Source: Paramacrobiotus metropolitanus (taxonomy: Eukaryota; Tardigrada; Eutardigrada; Parachela; Macrobiotidae). From it: DNA of 64,000 nucleotides. Shown here in pieces: positions 1 through 12,360 of the stretch. The stretch is taken from the NCBI RefSeq assembly GCF_019649055.1, contig NW_026570307.1:310001-374000 (forward strand). Direction: 5' to 3'. The position numbers and the translations under genes were made by a program. Within the stretch, counting starts at the first letter, position 1. Every line of letters starts with the position of its first letter. The notes beneath the pieces were generated by a model, which was given only the letters and a program-made list of their open reading frames with translations, was not told the origin of the DNA and made no database searches.

Positions 1-9
1 ATCGTAATA

Positions 10-568
10 CTGTAGTGGCTCGCACATCTTGAACCACAGAGTTGGTGTACGGGAAAAATGTGCATCCGATATACACACTCTAACCGGGCAAAATTCACGG
101 CTGCGAAATAATGCTTGATTTGATTTTAAGATGAATACTCTTTCTGGAGTCTGCCCAATAAATCAAACCTTTTCATTTTTCATTAAAATTGCTATTCACC
201 CTAGAAAACGATCTGTATCTGAGAGCTCGAATTGTTCTGCATAATATGTAGAATGTTGTCGCTGAATGTGCCCCTACCCCCACCAGGGCACCCCAAAAAC
301 CACAACAAATCAGTTTTTGAATTCGAGCTGACTGCAAAGCTCTAAGTTATTGGCTGCTTTGGAGCATAAATATAATTAATAATTATTAGAGCTCTAATTT
401 TTCTTAGTATTCAAGAAGGTTTTCCAGACCAGTTATTGTGAGACATCAGAAACTTATCAGTGCACACCAACTGGGAATCGTGCGTTTGGCCCTGTTAGAG
501 TGTGTATATTGGATGCGCGTTTTTCCCGTACACCAACTGTGTGGTTCAAGATGTGCGAGCCACTACAG
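10..568. mobile_element. TIR element with ~80-bp ends and TA flanks
   Basis: The first ~80 bases, from CTGTAGTGGCTCGCACATC, return as their reverse complement at about 492-568, with only scattered mismatches. TA dinucleotides lie immediately outside both ends (8-9 and 569-570). The middle is A/T-rich with no usable reading frame. Long TIRs plus TA flanks suit a non-autonomous Tc1/mariner-type element. The structure is seen directly; the superfamily is inferred. Confidence 0.75.
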
Positions 569-572
569 TATA

Positions 573-1920
573 CTTTTACAAATTTGTGCTACTAGATAAT
601 TAGGTAAAAAATATCTGTACATTTACTGCTACGCTTCGGTCAAGCAGTGCCCGCCTAAAGCGAGTGCACTTTCCTAGTTAGAGTTTACGTTTAAACTTCA
701 CAGAAATTTGACGAGCACGTTTCAGTACAGGACAAAGCTTCAAAAAGAATTGCTTTCAAAAATTTCAGTAATTCAAAGTTTCCTAAAATTATTATCTTCT
801 GAAAATTTATAGCAGTTCTTAAACTAATACCCTGTGTTGCAATCGTTTGTTACGCGCCAGTTGACCTTTGTAGATAAATTTTCCACTACTGTACAAGCCG
901 GCCCGGATGATGAGCGCGATTAAATACAGCGGAAAATGTAACTTCGTGGGCTACGCCAAATTACAGAATCCGGCGCGCGACGCCACAATGTTTACGCTTT
1001 ACATGCGTTTGGCATGGTTAGTGACTGCCAAATATAATGTAAAACTAAATCTTGGAGGCATATAAATCTATCTATCTATCTATCTATATAAAAGAATAAG
1101 AAGGTGCACAATATTTGTGTGTGTCAGGGTCTAAGTCATAGACACGTTCAACCAAACTTGAATATCTTAGTACCGTTCGATAGCCCTGAATGTGTTGATT
1201 TGTACAAAGTTATCAGATTTCAGAAGAACAAAAACAGTTTTGAGAAAAAATTCAAAACTCTAACATGGAAAGTCTATGGGACGTCAAAAATTAGTTAACG
1301 GAGCAGAGTTAAGTAAGTAGCTGCCACCTGGCGCAGGTTGTGGGGATCTGCTGACTTTACCGTAACGGCCAAAAAGTATGGCTGAGCCGCTGCAGCTTGC
1401 AACACATTTATCCCGTTTGTTACGGTTTGTAGTCGAGTTCGTTTTAATTTGCGTTTAAATTTTTGAGAGTAAAAGGCACACGTTTAAACTTTAAAGTAAG
1501 TTTAAACTTCCAGGTGTCATTTCTGCAGATTTTTGTAAAACGTACTGTAAAAAACTTCACATAGTAAGCTAACAGCTATTCCCGTTACGAAAATTGTTGC
1601 AGTTACTGCAATAATTTGTACACTTGCTACACGCAGAAACTATAAAAAACCGGGAAATTTTGCGTATGCTGTGTTTAGTTTTTGTGAGTGTGGAAACTTC
1701 TTGCGAGCTAGGCCGCGTTCGGGTTTCAAACCTCATGTTACCCTATTTGTTAGTTTCACGGGCAGGTGACACGGAGCGACACGACACGAGCGGCTCTCGA
1801 GGAACAACGAGCAAGCATTCTGCGTAGTGCTTCACAATTCCGTGGCACAGTAAAGGCCAAATGGTTCACGATTCACGAATGATCGTTTCGTTTGGTTCAC
1901 GACCGATCTCACTACGTTCC
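573..1920. other. Intergenic, no gene seen
   Basis: No convincing gene. A short (TCTA)n microsatellite lies near 1066-1090. The short open frames at 1104-1298 and 1624-1827 have ordinary random composition and no recognisable motif. Confidence 0.5.
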
Positions 1921-2595
1921 GGCCCGCGCTCGCGCTCAATCTCTGACTCTGACTGCAAAAAGTCTGACTACTCAAAGTCGGACTCTAACCGCTCAAAGAA
2001 GCTAAACGCTATTAGGTCCTAATAAAACCTAAAAGTGACGTAAGAAACCTAAAAACAACCTCAAAAACGTAGGTTATTCTTAGGTTTCTTAGGTTATTCT
2101 GAGGTTAACGTTTCTTAGGTTTCTCAGGTTATTCTTAGATTTTTGAGTTTTTTTAAGTTTTTTAGGTGATTCTTAAGAAACCTAAGAAAACCTAAGAAAC
2201 CTAGGAACCTAAGAGTAACCTTAGAATAACAGAATAAACCTAATAACCTGTTTGTATTAGGTTGGATCAGAGTTTCGGGGCCTAGACTCTAACTCTGACT
2301 CTGACTCTGATTCTGACCACTCAAACTCTGACTCTGACTACTCAAAGTCTGACTCTGACCGCTCAAAGTCTGACTCTGACTCTGAAGGTTTCTTAGGTTT
2401 CTTAGGTTTCTTAGGTTTCTTAGGTTTCTTAGGTTTCTTAGGTTTCTTAAGTTTCTTAGGTTTTTTAAGTTATTCTTAGGTTATTCAGTCAGAGTCAGAG
2501 TCAGAGTTTGGACAGTCAGAGTCAGACTTTGAGTAGTCAGAGTCAGAGTTTGAGCGGTCAGAGACTGAGTCAGAGTCAGAGCTTGAGCGCGGGCC
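1921..2595. mobile_element. Fold-back element with CTGACT arms and TTAGGTTTC core
   Basis: The ends are inverted: GGCCCGCGCTC at 1921 and GAGCGCGGGCC ending at 2595. Inside each end are arms of degenerate GACTCTGACTCTGACT repeats, plus orientation at 1945-2000 and 2283-2385 and inverted at 2488-2580. The core alternates CCTAAGAAA with its complement TTAGGTTTC, including about eight near-perfect tandem TTAGGTTTC units around 2388-2460. No protein is encoded. The same core recurs at 14.6, 24.8, 27.0 and 35.6 kb with different arms. Confidence 0.65.
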
Positions 2596-2649
2596 ATTAG
2601 GTGGTGGTGACCGACAGACACCACATTTGCAAGCGGCTTGAGTATATAC

Positions 2650-3224
2650 TAGTGTTGCTTTACTGTCAGTTTTGGAACTTTACTTACTGTTTACTGTCGC
2701 ATACTTTTGTTTTACTTTACTGTTACTGTTTTTCTGCCCAAACCTTTACTGTTTATTTACTGTTTACTGTTCGCCTCAAAATTTACTTTTACTAAGTAAA
2801 CCAGTAATACTCAGTAATACTTTTTGCCAGCCAAAAATCTCAATCAAGAAAATTGTTTTGCCAAGGAAAGTTACACGGGGCACGGCATGAGTGCACACTG
2901 CGCAGTGCACCAACTGCACGTCAGTCTTGCTCATTTGGATTTTGGCAATGAATTTCGCTACAAGAAGACAAATTTCGCGCGAAGCGCGAAGGTAAGCAAG
3001 CAATTTTCGCTTGAAATCTCTGTAAATTCCAATAAAAATCGTAGTAACAAAACTAGCAATTTTCCTTTACTGTTTACTTACTGTTTACTGTCAGCCCGAA
3101 ATCTTTACTTACTTTTACTTTTACTGTTACTGTTCTCAAAAAACTTTACTGTTTATTTACTGTTTAATATTAGGCTACTGTTTACTGCCGGTTTACTTAC
3201 TGTTTACTAAGTAAAGCAACATTG
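2650..3224. mobile_element. hAT-like non-autonomous element, TTTACTGTT arms
   Basis: An exact 8-bp direct repeat GTATATAC flanks it (2642-2649 and 3225-3232). The ends are inverted: TAGTGTTGCTTTAC on the left, complement of CAATGTTGCTTTAC on the right. An 8-bp duplication with such ends is typical of hAT transposons. The arms are degenerate TTTACTGTT repeats. The centre holds CGCGCGAAGCGCGAAGG followed by CCAATAAAAATCG, a core shared with the elements at 5798 and 20437. No transposase, so it must depend on an enzyme encoded elsewhere. Confidence 0.85.
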
Positions 3225-3232
3225 GTATATAC

Positions 3233-3790
3233 GGCCAGCGCGCATATGCGCATTTGGTTATAGGAAGGCCGCGCATATGTGCAAAAGATGGCGGTGACCG
3301 GCAGACACCCCAATTTTCATGAACGCTGAACATAGAGGACCTTCGTTACGCTTCGGTCGACCAGGGCACATTTTCCGGGCGTAAATTCAGAAAAGTTTGA
3401 TTTTTTGGAAAAAGATATTACCATAGCATGCTTCAAGAAATAATTCCATCTGCTGTGGTCCACTGGGCGTGGCAATACAGAAATTATATGGTTCCATAGT
3501 AGGTACTGCATGCTGCTTTGCGAGTATTACTGTGTTGTATACAATGTTACTGCAGTACGGGCTTTTTTCTGCTGTAACTTTTTTCTGATGTTGTAACTTG
3601 TGCATGCTGCTTTATCCGGCTTTAGCCCGGGCTGTACACCCTTCCAGTTTTCGTCCACCGACGTAAGTAAGTGAAACAGACCTTCTCATGCCATTCCTGC
3701 CGGATTAGAAATTTCTAAAAATTGTCGAGGTCTCCTATCTGTTGACAGTATACGAATTATTAGGTATACGAGTACTGTTGAATTTCTAAC
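3233..3790. other. Intergenic, no gene seen
   Basis: No repeat end, gene or motif that I could support. Confidence 0.4.
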
Positions 3791-3792
3791 TA

Positions 3793-3960
3793 CAAGCCCG
3801 TTTTCAAATCTGTAGACCGCTGTAAGCGCGACGCAGTGAATAGCGCACAGTAAGGCTAGATTTTATCTACTCTACACTGGATGCATCGAATGCACTGGCT
3901 CAAGCTCACGTTTCTCAAATATCCCGCTTATAGCGGTCTACAGGTTTGAAAACGGGCTTG
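3793..3960. mobile_element. 168-bp TIR element with TA flanks
   Basis: The left end CAAGCCCGTTTTCAAA reappears inverted at the right end; the arms match over about 38 bp with one or two mismatches. TA lies immediately outside both ends (3791-3792, 3961-3962). Non-coding. Size, TIR and TA flanks fit a Tc1/mariner-type miniature element. Confidence 0.75.
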
Positions 3961-4146
3961 TATTTAAATTTTAACAACAGCCGCAGGGCATAAGCCATTA
4001 CTTTTGATCCAATTAAATCAGAATAATTTTAGTAATTTGTTTTAGTTTCTATCGCCAACTCTTGCGGCAGAATGGCTTCGCCGACTTTGCGCAAGAATTG
4101 CTCTTTTAATGTGATCTGTAACTTCTACTGGCACTTTGCTCCAGTG

Positions 4147-4194
4147 AATTATTTCTAATCATGACACTATTAAATGTCATGATTAGAAATAATT
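4147..4194. repeat. Perfect 20-bp hairpin
   Basis: AATTATTTCTAATCATGACA is followed after an 8-base spacer by its exact reverse complement. It would form a stem of 20 pairs. No element boundary beyond it was found, so it may be the remnant of a fold-back element. Confidence 0.8.
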
Positions 4195-5370
4195 TGAAAT
4201 CAAGAATAAAACAATATCATGTGTACAGTAACATTCATAACAAACGCAAGATAAGTAAGATTACATACATAACAAGTGTAACACAAATAACATGACAATC
4301 ATAACAAGTATAACCTAAGTAACGTAACATACATAAAACCTTTTTGCACGAACGGCTCGTCATACTATACGAGTAGTGATACAATAGTTTTTATCTTATA
4401 GACTTGGAGGATCCTAGTGAATTGCGCTTTGATGATCTTTACGTAAATTTGCGCATCGTGGTGCTGTCCTTTTTGGACGTGTTTACTCAACATCAACTGC
4501 GCAGGTAAGATGTCGGCATCTACAGACGGTACGGTTGTTAAAACGGTTAAAAAATGGAGGATTATTGGCGCAACAATAGTTATCTGTACAAGACGGAACG
4601 CTTCACACTTGTGCTGTGTACAGTACTGGCTTATTATACTGCCATTATATCATGTGCTTTGCACTTACGATTAGAATTTTGAGGAAATGGACCCGAAGCC
4701 AGTAGTACATGGTGCCTAATTCGAGTACGACAGTCCTGGTACGCCAAGTTGAGAACTTGGGACAATATCAAGAAATTAACTCTAAAAGTTTCGGTTTTAT
4801 GTACCAACAGTATACATTTTCACTTTTTCAGCGAGCTCGACCGACAAGGTGACAATCATGCACATAGTGCAAACGCGTTCCTATAGTGCAATCGAACGCT
4901 AACTATCCACGGATGACTGTCACCTGTAGCACAGACAGTAACAGTAGCACGCATACAGTGCCAATGATGCTTCCCTTCCTCGGGGTGGCTGTTATTTGAA
5001 AAATAATCTGCCTGTGCGCGTGGCTGTCGGTTGTTCTCGCACAACAAATTCACTGTCGGTTCGACTGCGCGCATCCTCGTAGTTGAATTTTTTCATATTT
5101 CTGTCACTTTAAGTTTAAGCATACGATTTTATATTTTGATCACCGGTGACTTACACAACCCCCATGTAACGCGCTACATGAATGGTGGCTGATCACACAA
5201 CGTGCTTTTTGGTTTATTTTTCATTGGTAAGCCAACTCATCGAAACAAAATTGAATTTGTTGGAGATTTAATCTGGACTTGAATTGTTCGGATTTGAAAT
5301 TTCTGAAATTTGTGAACGTGGCAGAGCGATTCTGTTATATTGCACCCGGTCCAATTTCTGGTTCTTCGTG
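4195..5370. other. Intergenic, no gene seen
   Basis: A/T-rich DNA with short imperfect repeats of CATAACA near 4200-4330. No gene supported. Confidence 0.4.
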
Positions 5371-5783
5371 TAACAGAGAAGTACCGCACGATGAAGCTTT
5401 ATTGACAAATAAAGACTGAACAAATACCGCGTGATATGCGGGAAGAGAACAAAGATGTCAGTCTGGCATATTATTATCTAAAAAGTGCAATGTGTTCGCG
5501 AAGTCAGTTCTTGAGCGTCTGTAAATGCGTGAAAGAATGCTGGCGGCATGTCGGACTGGCCAGACGTAGCTACGTGATGCGCAGACTGGACTCCATCCAA
5601 CGCGAGCGTATGACCGCTGAGTGGTGCTGCGAGAGAGGGACGAGAGAGCAAGTACAGCTCACCTCAGTGTGTGCGCACGCGGTATATCCGCTTTAGCGGA
5701 GAGTGCAGTGCAGCAGCGCACGTACGTACAAGAGAGAGGCGAATACGGCATGTGCGTGAGTGCAAGTACATTTAGTATGGGCG
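5371..5783 (-). repeat. 0.4-kb direct repeat, copy 1 (possible LTR)
   Basis: It matches 13220-13624 in the same orientation over its whole length at high identity, from TAACAGAGAAG to AGTATGGGCG, with small indels such as a CTCA insertion near 5662. Read on the minus strand it contains CAATAAAGC close to one end and finishes in CTCTGTTA, which suits an LTR R/U5 boundary. The copies lie 7.4 kb apart with a decayed interior. Against an LTR pair: no clear TG...CA ends and no matching target duplication. It could be a simple dispersed repeat. Confidence 0.55.
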
Positions 5784-5797
5784 AAGGATGCTCAGAC

Positions 5798-7039
5798 TAG
5801 TGCCCTGCAACGGAGTACAAAATTGCGTCCAGTCCGATCCAAACTTAAAAAATTTTATCCGAACCCAGTCCGACTCCGAATTCAAAAAATCGTACTCCGA
5901 CCAATCCGATCCGAAAATATTTTTGGCCAATCCGAACCCACTCCGATCCGATCCGAAAAATTTTCCAAAAGAATATTGCTTAATTTTATTACACATCCCC
6001 ACATCAAAAAAATTTTAATGCCGAAGTAGTTAAAAATTTTAATGCCGAAGTACCGTAACATGGCATTCAAAAAAATTTTTGCCATGTTGTCGGTAGCCAA
6101 AAGACTTCAGAATTCACAGGTACAAGTTTCTTGGGCATAATAAAGGTTAAGCTAGAGGATTTATATATGTATACAAAATTTTTTAGGTGAATTTAGTTTT
6201 TTAGCACTACAGTGTTGAAGCAATTGGAGAGGTTAGTTACCTATCCTCACTGTTAGAATATCTATCCTCACTGTCAGAAATCTATATCAGATCATTTTGT
6301 TGTATACGGTTCGGGCCACGGATTACCCACGTATTAGCCAGGTTCAAAAATAGGGACAGAAATTTAGAGGGAGGGATGTTTCCAAACGTCCGGAACTAAA
6401 ATAAATGGTAGGTGGATATTATTATATATATGATTATATATAATAATAGTATATATAATTAGAATATATTATTATTGTTATCTTAATCTCCAGTATTAAT
6501 CCAATTACAAGTGCTGCAAATAAAAATGGGAAGCCGGTGCCTAGTGAAACTGACTGAGTTGTACAACACATGTGGTCCGTTTAAACTTTAACCGTACTGT
6601 AGTAGTTATACTAAAATTATTTGATAAGACAATAACAAATAACGACATCATAACAATCGTAAAACACTCTAAATATTAAAAAGTGTCAGGAGAACTAATA
6701 AAAGGAAGTGAAAGAGAATTAACAACAGTCAACTAAACAAAAGCAGATACTTCGGTGCAAATTAATTAAGCGCAAATGGAAGCATCGCGCGAAGCGCGAA
6801 GCTGACGAAAATTTTTGTTTTGAAGGCCGGTGAAATCCAATAAAATTTAATTAATAAAATTTATTTAATTACGGATTATTCGGAGTCTTGATTGCATCCG
6901 AACCCGATCCGATCAGGTGCACATAAACTCCGAAACCACTCCGACTCCGAATTTTCCAGATTGAAATCCGTCCAATCCGGTCCGAAAATCGGAGTGAGTT
7001 CGGAGTGGATCGGATTTCCCAGTCCGTTGCAGGGCTCTA
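5798..7039. mobile_element. hAT-like non-autonomous element, CCGATCCGAA arms
   Basis: An exact 8-bp duplication GCTCAGAC flanks it (5790-5797 and 7040-7047). The TIRs are TAGTGCCCTGCAACGGA and the complement of TAGAGCCCTGCAACGGA. Subterminal arms consist of degenerate TCCGATCCGAA units: about 200 bp on the left, about 160 bp inverted on the right. An internal GCGCGAAGCGCGAAG lies at about 6787, followed by CCAATAAAATT. No transposase. The insertion sits seven bases after the 0.4-kb direct repeat ends, so it entered DNA next to that repeat. Confidence 0.85.
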
Positions 7040-7047
7040 GCTCAGAC

Positions 7048-8550
7048 TCGGTACCGCACCACTGTTCTGCACAACTCTCCGGTTGGACCCAGGTGGGGTC
7101 GCCGTTACGCGTTACGGGAGTCCGGTATCCGGTTGACCGTCCCATCGTTCACTTCTAGACCCATAAGAGGCATGCACCTCACGGCCGAAAAATCCGGAAG
7201 TCGCTCGAACGTTTTGTTGGACCGGTGATGCGTCTGTTGGCCGGCTTCTTGCTTCTCTTGGCATCGGAGTAAAATGTAAAGAAGAAAAAAGTGTTATGAA
7301 AGTTACGCAGCGCGAAAGAAAAATGTGCGATAAAATTTAATCACAGTTCCAGTGAGCAAAAAAGAGTTAAACAAAACAGATCTGTTAAAGAGATCTAACT
7401 AGAAAAATACAATTCCGTTTGTTAGGAAAATTGCTCAAAAAATTACAAAAATCTGTCCGGGGGCTTTATTCCGACTAGAATGACGTGCACGGGGACTTGA
7501 ATCTCCACGGGGTCTCCTATCTAAATGTTGGCCGGTGTACTGGGTCCGGGGCGTCGGTTCCCGCGTTACCCGTTGTAACCGGGTAAGTTCACCGAGGCCG
7601 GATGAGCACGGCTGAACGCTTACTTCCGACTCGTATCCTTTCGTTGCGATTGGAGACTGGATAGGCACTAGTGCTGATCAGACCTGGCTAAACATTTGGC
7701 AGATGTTTTTGCTGAAGTAGGGCACAACGCTCTCTTGCGCGCCCGTGAAAGATAACGCGAGTTAGTCACCACAACATTCTCAAGCCGAAAGCTAACGGCT
7801 GCGCTCATTGGTCCGCTACGTGATCCACAGATGAATTACAAAACGCAGCTTCGAAGCTGCGTTTTCAATTTCACATACACATTCACCTCCGTTGTTGTGC
7901 ATAGCCAACCGAGCTTTACACGGTGGTCACCGGAACCCGTAACATATAGTAAATATTAAAGCATTCTAATTGCTAATTTGCTAATAAAATGTGGTCAGGT
8001 ATTAATCCGCATTAATAATTTAGCCTCACTTAGATTGAAAAGTTGTTACTAGTTGTTGTTACCAGACTATTAGTGATTGTTAATTTAGTAATTACGATTA
8101 GTAATTAAAGTAATTATTATTAGTGATTACAGTTATCAATGGACATTTGTAATATTGTGCAGGTTGCGTTACTGTAATTAAGTCTAATTACATTAATTAA
8201 TAACGCGTATTAATTAGCTAAGTTACATTGAGTAAATGGATACATTCTTTTCCTCAGTTAAGTTGTAAATTATTGCATTAATTAATGACACCTCAAGCAT
8301 GCGGATTAAAACGCGCCTGCGGCCCTGCTGACAATTCGTTTGTGTGTACGCAGCACGATTCATTTAACAGTCAGTACTTGCGTTTTCTGTGGTGATCCAC
8401 TGCTTATTACTGGTCCAACGCATTTGTATTTTTTGCTGTGTGTCATCAATCGGTGACGCATTCTGCTTTCACATTTTATTTCGCGATATCTTTCTTGAGA
8501 AGATTAGCTAGGATTGATCGGGCCTACTGTCGCAATTGCGAATGCCAAGG
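7048..8550. other. Intergenic with a perfect 26-bp palindrome
   Basis: No gene seen. A perfect palindrome AAAACGCAGCTTCGAAGCTG (first 20 bases) spans 7840-7865. An A/T-rich tract of TAATTA motifs covers about 8020-8290. Confidence 0.5.
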
Positions 8551-10050
8551 CATCCTCTGTAAATGGGAAGTTGGACCGATGTCGGTTGACCAAGCTCGGC
8601 CTGCTGGTAAGTCGACCGACGGCATGGAAATCCGGCTAAGTTCCGAATTCCAAAGTTCAGTTCAGGTCGGAAATACCATATTTCCATTGTGCGAGTTCTG
8701 TAGTCGGCCAGTACGGTAATCCAGTTCAGAATTGGTCGGTTAAAACCGTTCAATTTGCTACCACGAGCCTGGTTATGACTTTATCCGAGGCAAACTGGCT
8801 CGAACATCCGGTCGTAAATTTAAGTTTTTGCGGTGGAAATGGTCGGTCGACTACTACCTTACGCTTCTGTGGCCATTAGTAGTATTTTCATCCGATAGCA
8901 TGTTGGTCGGCATCCAGTTATGCCGAGTGTTCCGCTGTTAGCCGACCTGTGGTCGGTCATAATGGTATACGACGAGTGGTCGGCCATTCCGTGCGCCGGT
9001 GGTCGACCAAGGCTGCTTGTGATGTTTCGGGTCTAAGTAGGGCCAAAACAGTTCCTTTCAGATGGATTCATCCATCGAGAGATTGTTCTCCATCTCCTGG
9101 TTTACCCGATGTCCTTCGGGGGAGCTTCGGTTTGGGCTCCGGGTACAGGTTTCTAGTTGAAAGCCAGTAGGTCTGGGTTCAAACGGAGAATTCGGCCAGA
9201 CTTTAGACGGTAGCAGTAGTGGTTCCGATCTGGGACTTCTGCCCCTTCTTCCGTCGAGTCGACATCGGTTGGTCGTTATGGTCGAGTTTTGTGGTCGGCC
9301 ATACCATAAGTTTCTCTGGTCCACTACCGTTAACAAAGTCGACTTCTGGGTCGACTTAGGCAGCGAAATCGTGGTTTCCACCGCGGTTTGCGGAGATTAA
9401 GCCTCTGGGCAGGAATCCGTTTGTTTGCTCCCACCGTCCTAGTAGTCGACATTTCTTTTACGGCTACCTCGGAAGTGGTCGACTTCTGTGGTCGACTGAG
9501 GTAGTTTTGTCAGGGTGGACATTCTGCGCTGTTGGTAGCCTAGCCGAATGGAATGGGCCACTGCCTGCGGTGACGAAGGTTACTGGCCAACCACTCGGTT
9601 CCAAAGTCTGCTACGGGTGCCAGGCAAACACCGCAGGGAATACGCGCAGTTCCGTATTCCGCACGATGTTAGCGTAATTCTTATGGGTCTATACTCCGGA
9701 GTCGGTTGGCCGGAGTAATCTACATGCTAAGATCACCGTGTAATGTAGACTTTTGTATTTGATGGTAGCAGATGTGGTTCCACGACTTGTGTTGTTAGCC
9801 AGCCGGGCATATCTGTTGGCTCCAACTGTGGCAGATGTGGTTAGAGCGATCTGCTCATGCCGTGCTAGGGAACTGGGTCGGTTTGCACAGTTCTGTCCAG
9901 GGGATTTTTGGAGGACGTACCCGTACGGTGAAAATACCGAACTACCCAGGTATGACCACGCGTTTACGAATCCGGCCGACTCATGTGGTCGAGTGACATG
10001 CTCGTGGTTCTTCTTCACGGTCTATCGGTGGGATCTGTAAAAAAACAAGC
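8551..10050. other. GGTCGG/GTCGAC-dense stretch without a gene
   Basis: The hexamers GGTCGG and GTCGAC recur many times on the plus strand, for example near 8734, 8840, 8906, 8953, 8980, 9292, 9480 and 9500. No reading frame of credible length accompanies them. The enrichment continues through 11.0-11.7 kb over the gag-like frame. If the 0.4-kb repeats are LTRs, this would be the eroded body of a minus-strand retroelement. Confidence 0.4.
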
Positions 10051-10857
10051 TGAGCACGGATGAATATTGGCTTATGACTGGACAAATACACTAGTTTAAA
10101 ATTCAGAAGTTGCAGTGTGTTCGAGGAGACAGTTATGATTTCATAGTAAGCAGTTATGCCTGTATTCGAGGAAGCAGTAGTTATTAATAGCAGTTATGAA
10201 TTTGTTTGAATCCAGTTAATTTCAATACGAGTATAAGACAACAGATCGCCTTCGGTTTATTAAATTTAACTGGTGACAGGGAATGCTTTGCGGTCAACTT
10301 GCGTTTGTATCAGCTGAAATTTTTCCAGTTTCTGCATTTAGATTGGTGACCTGTCAACAAGCGGACGTTTATGTACTGGCGTTATATATTACGTTAGCAG
10401 TTTGCACTTTTTCTTATGAGTTGAGGTCGTTTAGCCAATATCTGATGCGAGGTTCTTCGAATGTTGACTTTTCGCCATTAAAGTTTCTTTCGTTTGTGCC
10501 TCGGCTGCTTGTTTTCGTTTTATTTTAAAACTACCTGAATCATTCGTTCACTCGGTATGTGGTCCACAAAAAACGCAGAAGCGAAGCCAAAGCTGTTTGC
10601 TGTTAAACACTGATTTGCCCGTGGTGAAAAACAAGCGCATGTTAGCCCTATGGCATCCATGGCAACAAGCTTTTGAGTGACCACTGGGCTTATCCTACTT
10701 GTGAGAGTAAAAAACCCACTAGCTTTGTGTTACTCTACGTTTTGAAAAGATTCTGTGAAAATTTAAAGCTGCAAAATCGGCCCAGTGGAAGCCGAGAACA
10801 TAGGTAACAAAGAGTAGAGGCAGAAAACCTGCAAGAGATGTACAGTATTCATATAAC
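10051..10857. repeat. Dispersed repeat family A, copy 1
   Basis: It begins TGAGCACGGATGAATATTGG and ends GCAAGAGATGTACAGTATTC then ATATAAC. Those ends, and the internal order of motifs (CGCAGAAGCGAAGCC, then CCATGGCAACAAGC, then GAGTGACCACTGGGCTT), recur at 26206-26784 and 27464-28225. I find no inverted ends and no protein, so the class is unknown; a solo LTR or a non-autonomous DNA element are both possible. Confidence 0.7.
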
Positions 10858-11026
10858 AAAAGAAAGGTGTCTATTCCAAGTTCCGTGTCGTTTCTCGAGG
10901 ATGCTGTTTCTCGGCGTAAAGTTCCCTTGGGTGTTCCGGATGGGAGACTAGGTTCCATTGCGGGAACCAGTCCTTATCCCAAGTTAGCAAGAACCGGCAG
11001 ATCTCCACAGAAGTAGTCTTCTTCGC

Positions 11027-11707
11027 CTACGTCCGGTTTTGGTCGGCGATGAGGACGTCGGAGGACCTCTTTCGGTTTGCTGTCGCCGGACCACTTCGTT
11101 GAGATGTGCTGTCGTGTTCTGTTTCCTGAACCGAATGTTCCGCTTGGGACTTCTTTGCTTTGGCTGCCTGTTTCTTCAGTTTCTGCGCATGCGGTCGTGC
11201 ACCAGGTGCCAGGTCGTCTGACACCAGGTGCCAGGTCGTCTGGGTCAGGACCGCTTCGTGGCGGCGCCTCAGTTTCTTCCACTCGGACCGTTGGTTTGGT
11301 CGGCTCGACTCCAATTTCAGACCTGTTGACGGTTGTTTTCTGTTCCAGACTGGTCGGTTGGGTTTGACCGATTCCTTCTGACCGGCTTCTGTGGTCGGTT
11401 GCTGTTGACCGACCATTTGGGTCAGCTGGTGTTGGCCGACCTCTTTAGTCGCCATATCCATGTGCGGCGAGGTCGACTCCTGCGCTTCATCCGTCTGGTT
11501 GTGTGATTTGCGTCCGACCACGGTGGCTGTCGTAGCCGTTACCGGGTCTTGAGCTTTATGTGAGCTCCTCTGAGTTCCTTCGGTTGGATCTGAAGTGGTT
11601 AGTGCACCATGTGGGCACTCCTGACCGGCATGAGACAATGTCGTCTCAGCCTGCGGCTGTGCCGCACACCCCCCCTCGGTCGGGTGCGACGCGGCTGCCG
11701 AGTCCAA
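11027..11707 (-). CDS. Gag-like low-complexity open frame (minus strand)
   Basis: A 226-codon open frame starting with ATG, rich in Q, T, S, K and E. It is repetitive in the middle (VGQHQLTQMVGQQQPTT) and has a basic C-terminal third with KKLRRRHE and KKQAAKAKK. There is no zinc knuckle, protease or polymerase signature. It lies inside the interval bounded by the two 0.4-kb direct repeats and on the strand expected if those are LTRs, so a degenerate gag is a reasonable guess. Its codons overlap the GGTCGG-rich plus-strand pattern, so some of its composition may reflect that repeat. It could also be non-coding. Confidence 0.35.
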   Translation of the reverse strand: MDSAAASHPTEGGCAAQPQAETTLSHAGQECPHGALTTSDPTEGTQRSSHKAQDPVTATTATVVGRKSHNQTDEAQESTSPHMDMATKEVGQHQLTQMVGQQQPTTEAGQKESVKPNRPVWNRKQPSTGLKLESSRPNQRSEWKKLRRRHEAVLTQTTWHLVSDDLAPGARPHAQKLKKQAAKAKKSQAEHSVQETEHDSTSQRSGPATANRKRSSDVLIADQNRT

Positions 11708-12163
11708 GCTGTCGTCCGATGTGGGGTTGGAGTCGGCGAGGAGGATCCGCTCGTTTCGCTTCTCCCTTGCCTCAGCCGACTTAATTGCCGTCCGGACCGG
11801 CGTACCGGAGTACGGCGCTATCGTTGTTGCACACCGGGAGTAATCGGGTTTGTATTACTTGGCATATTCGTTCTTCTTCGGATTCGACATTGTTATCGAA
11901 TCAAGTCGGTTCAGGTGGAGCCTATAAAGACTTGTTGCTTTTAACCGTAAAATCGAACTATCCCTTCTATGGGGACGTTCGATGAAATCAGCTTCTTTTA
12001 GTTCAGGATCTTTCGAGGGTCAGGATCGTCCGACGAGATGTTGTTGCTGTTGTTGTGTCTGTGTGTGACTCAGTACACAAGGTTATTATACAGTACTATG
12101 GTACAGTACAGTATGCTATAGTAGTACAGTGGGGTACGTCCTATGCTGCTGTGCTGACCAGTA

Positions 12164-12360
12164 TGACGTCACAGGGTTAAGTGGTCTTGCACTTTATTGC
12201 CTACGTCACAGATAGCAAGCCGCGTGCAAAAGTCTTGAAAAATGATGATTCACGCCTATGTTAAGCCACGCCTATGCTCCCTGCACGCATTCACGCCTAT
12301 GTTCCCTGCACGCTGATTGGCTGCCCTCTGAGTACTGAAAATCGGGCTTTCTAACGTCAC
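12164..12360. promoter_or_regulatory. Promoter-like block: CRE and CCAAT motifs
   Basis: A full palindromic TGACGTCA lies at 12164. Further ACGTCA motifs lie near 12200 and 12352. An inverted CCAAT (GATTGGCT) lies at 12314, and CACGCCTATG occurs three times at 12251, 12267 and 12292. A similar mix precedes the minus-strand coiled-coil frame at 42.4-42.65 kb. A regulatory role is inferred from motif content only. Confidence 0.3.

Noticed and set aside
2388-2460. Interstitial telomere (TTAGG)n
   Set aside because: The true period is nine (TTAGGTTTC), and both orientations alternate inside fold-back elements. Simple TTAGG runs are absent.
5436-5696. 86-codon open frame and its relative at 13399-13653
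   Set aside because: Both lie inside the 0.4-kb direct repeat, and the frame is not preserved between the two copies.
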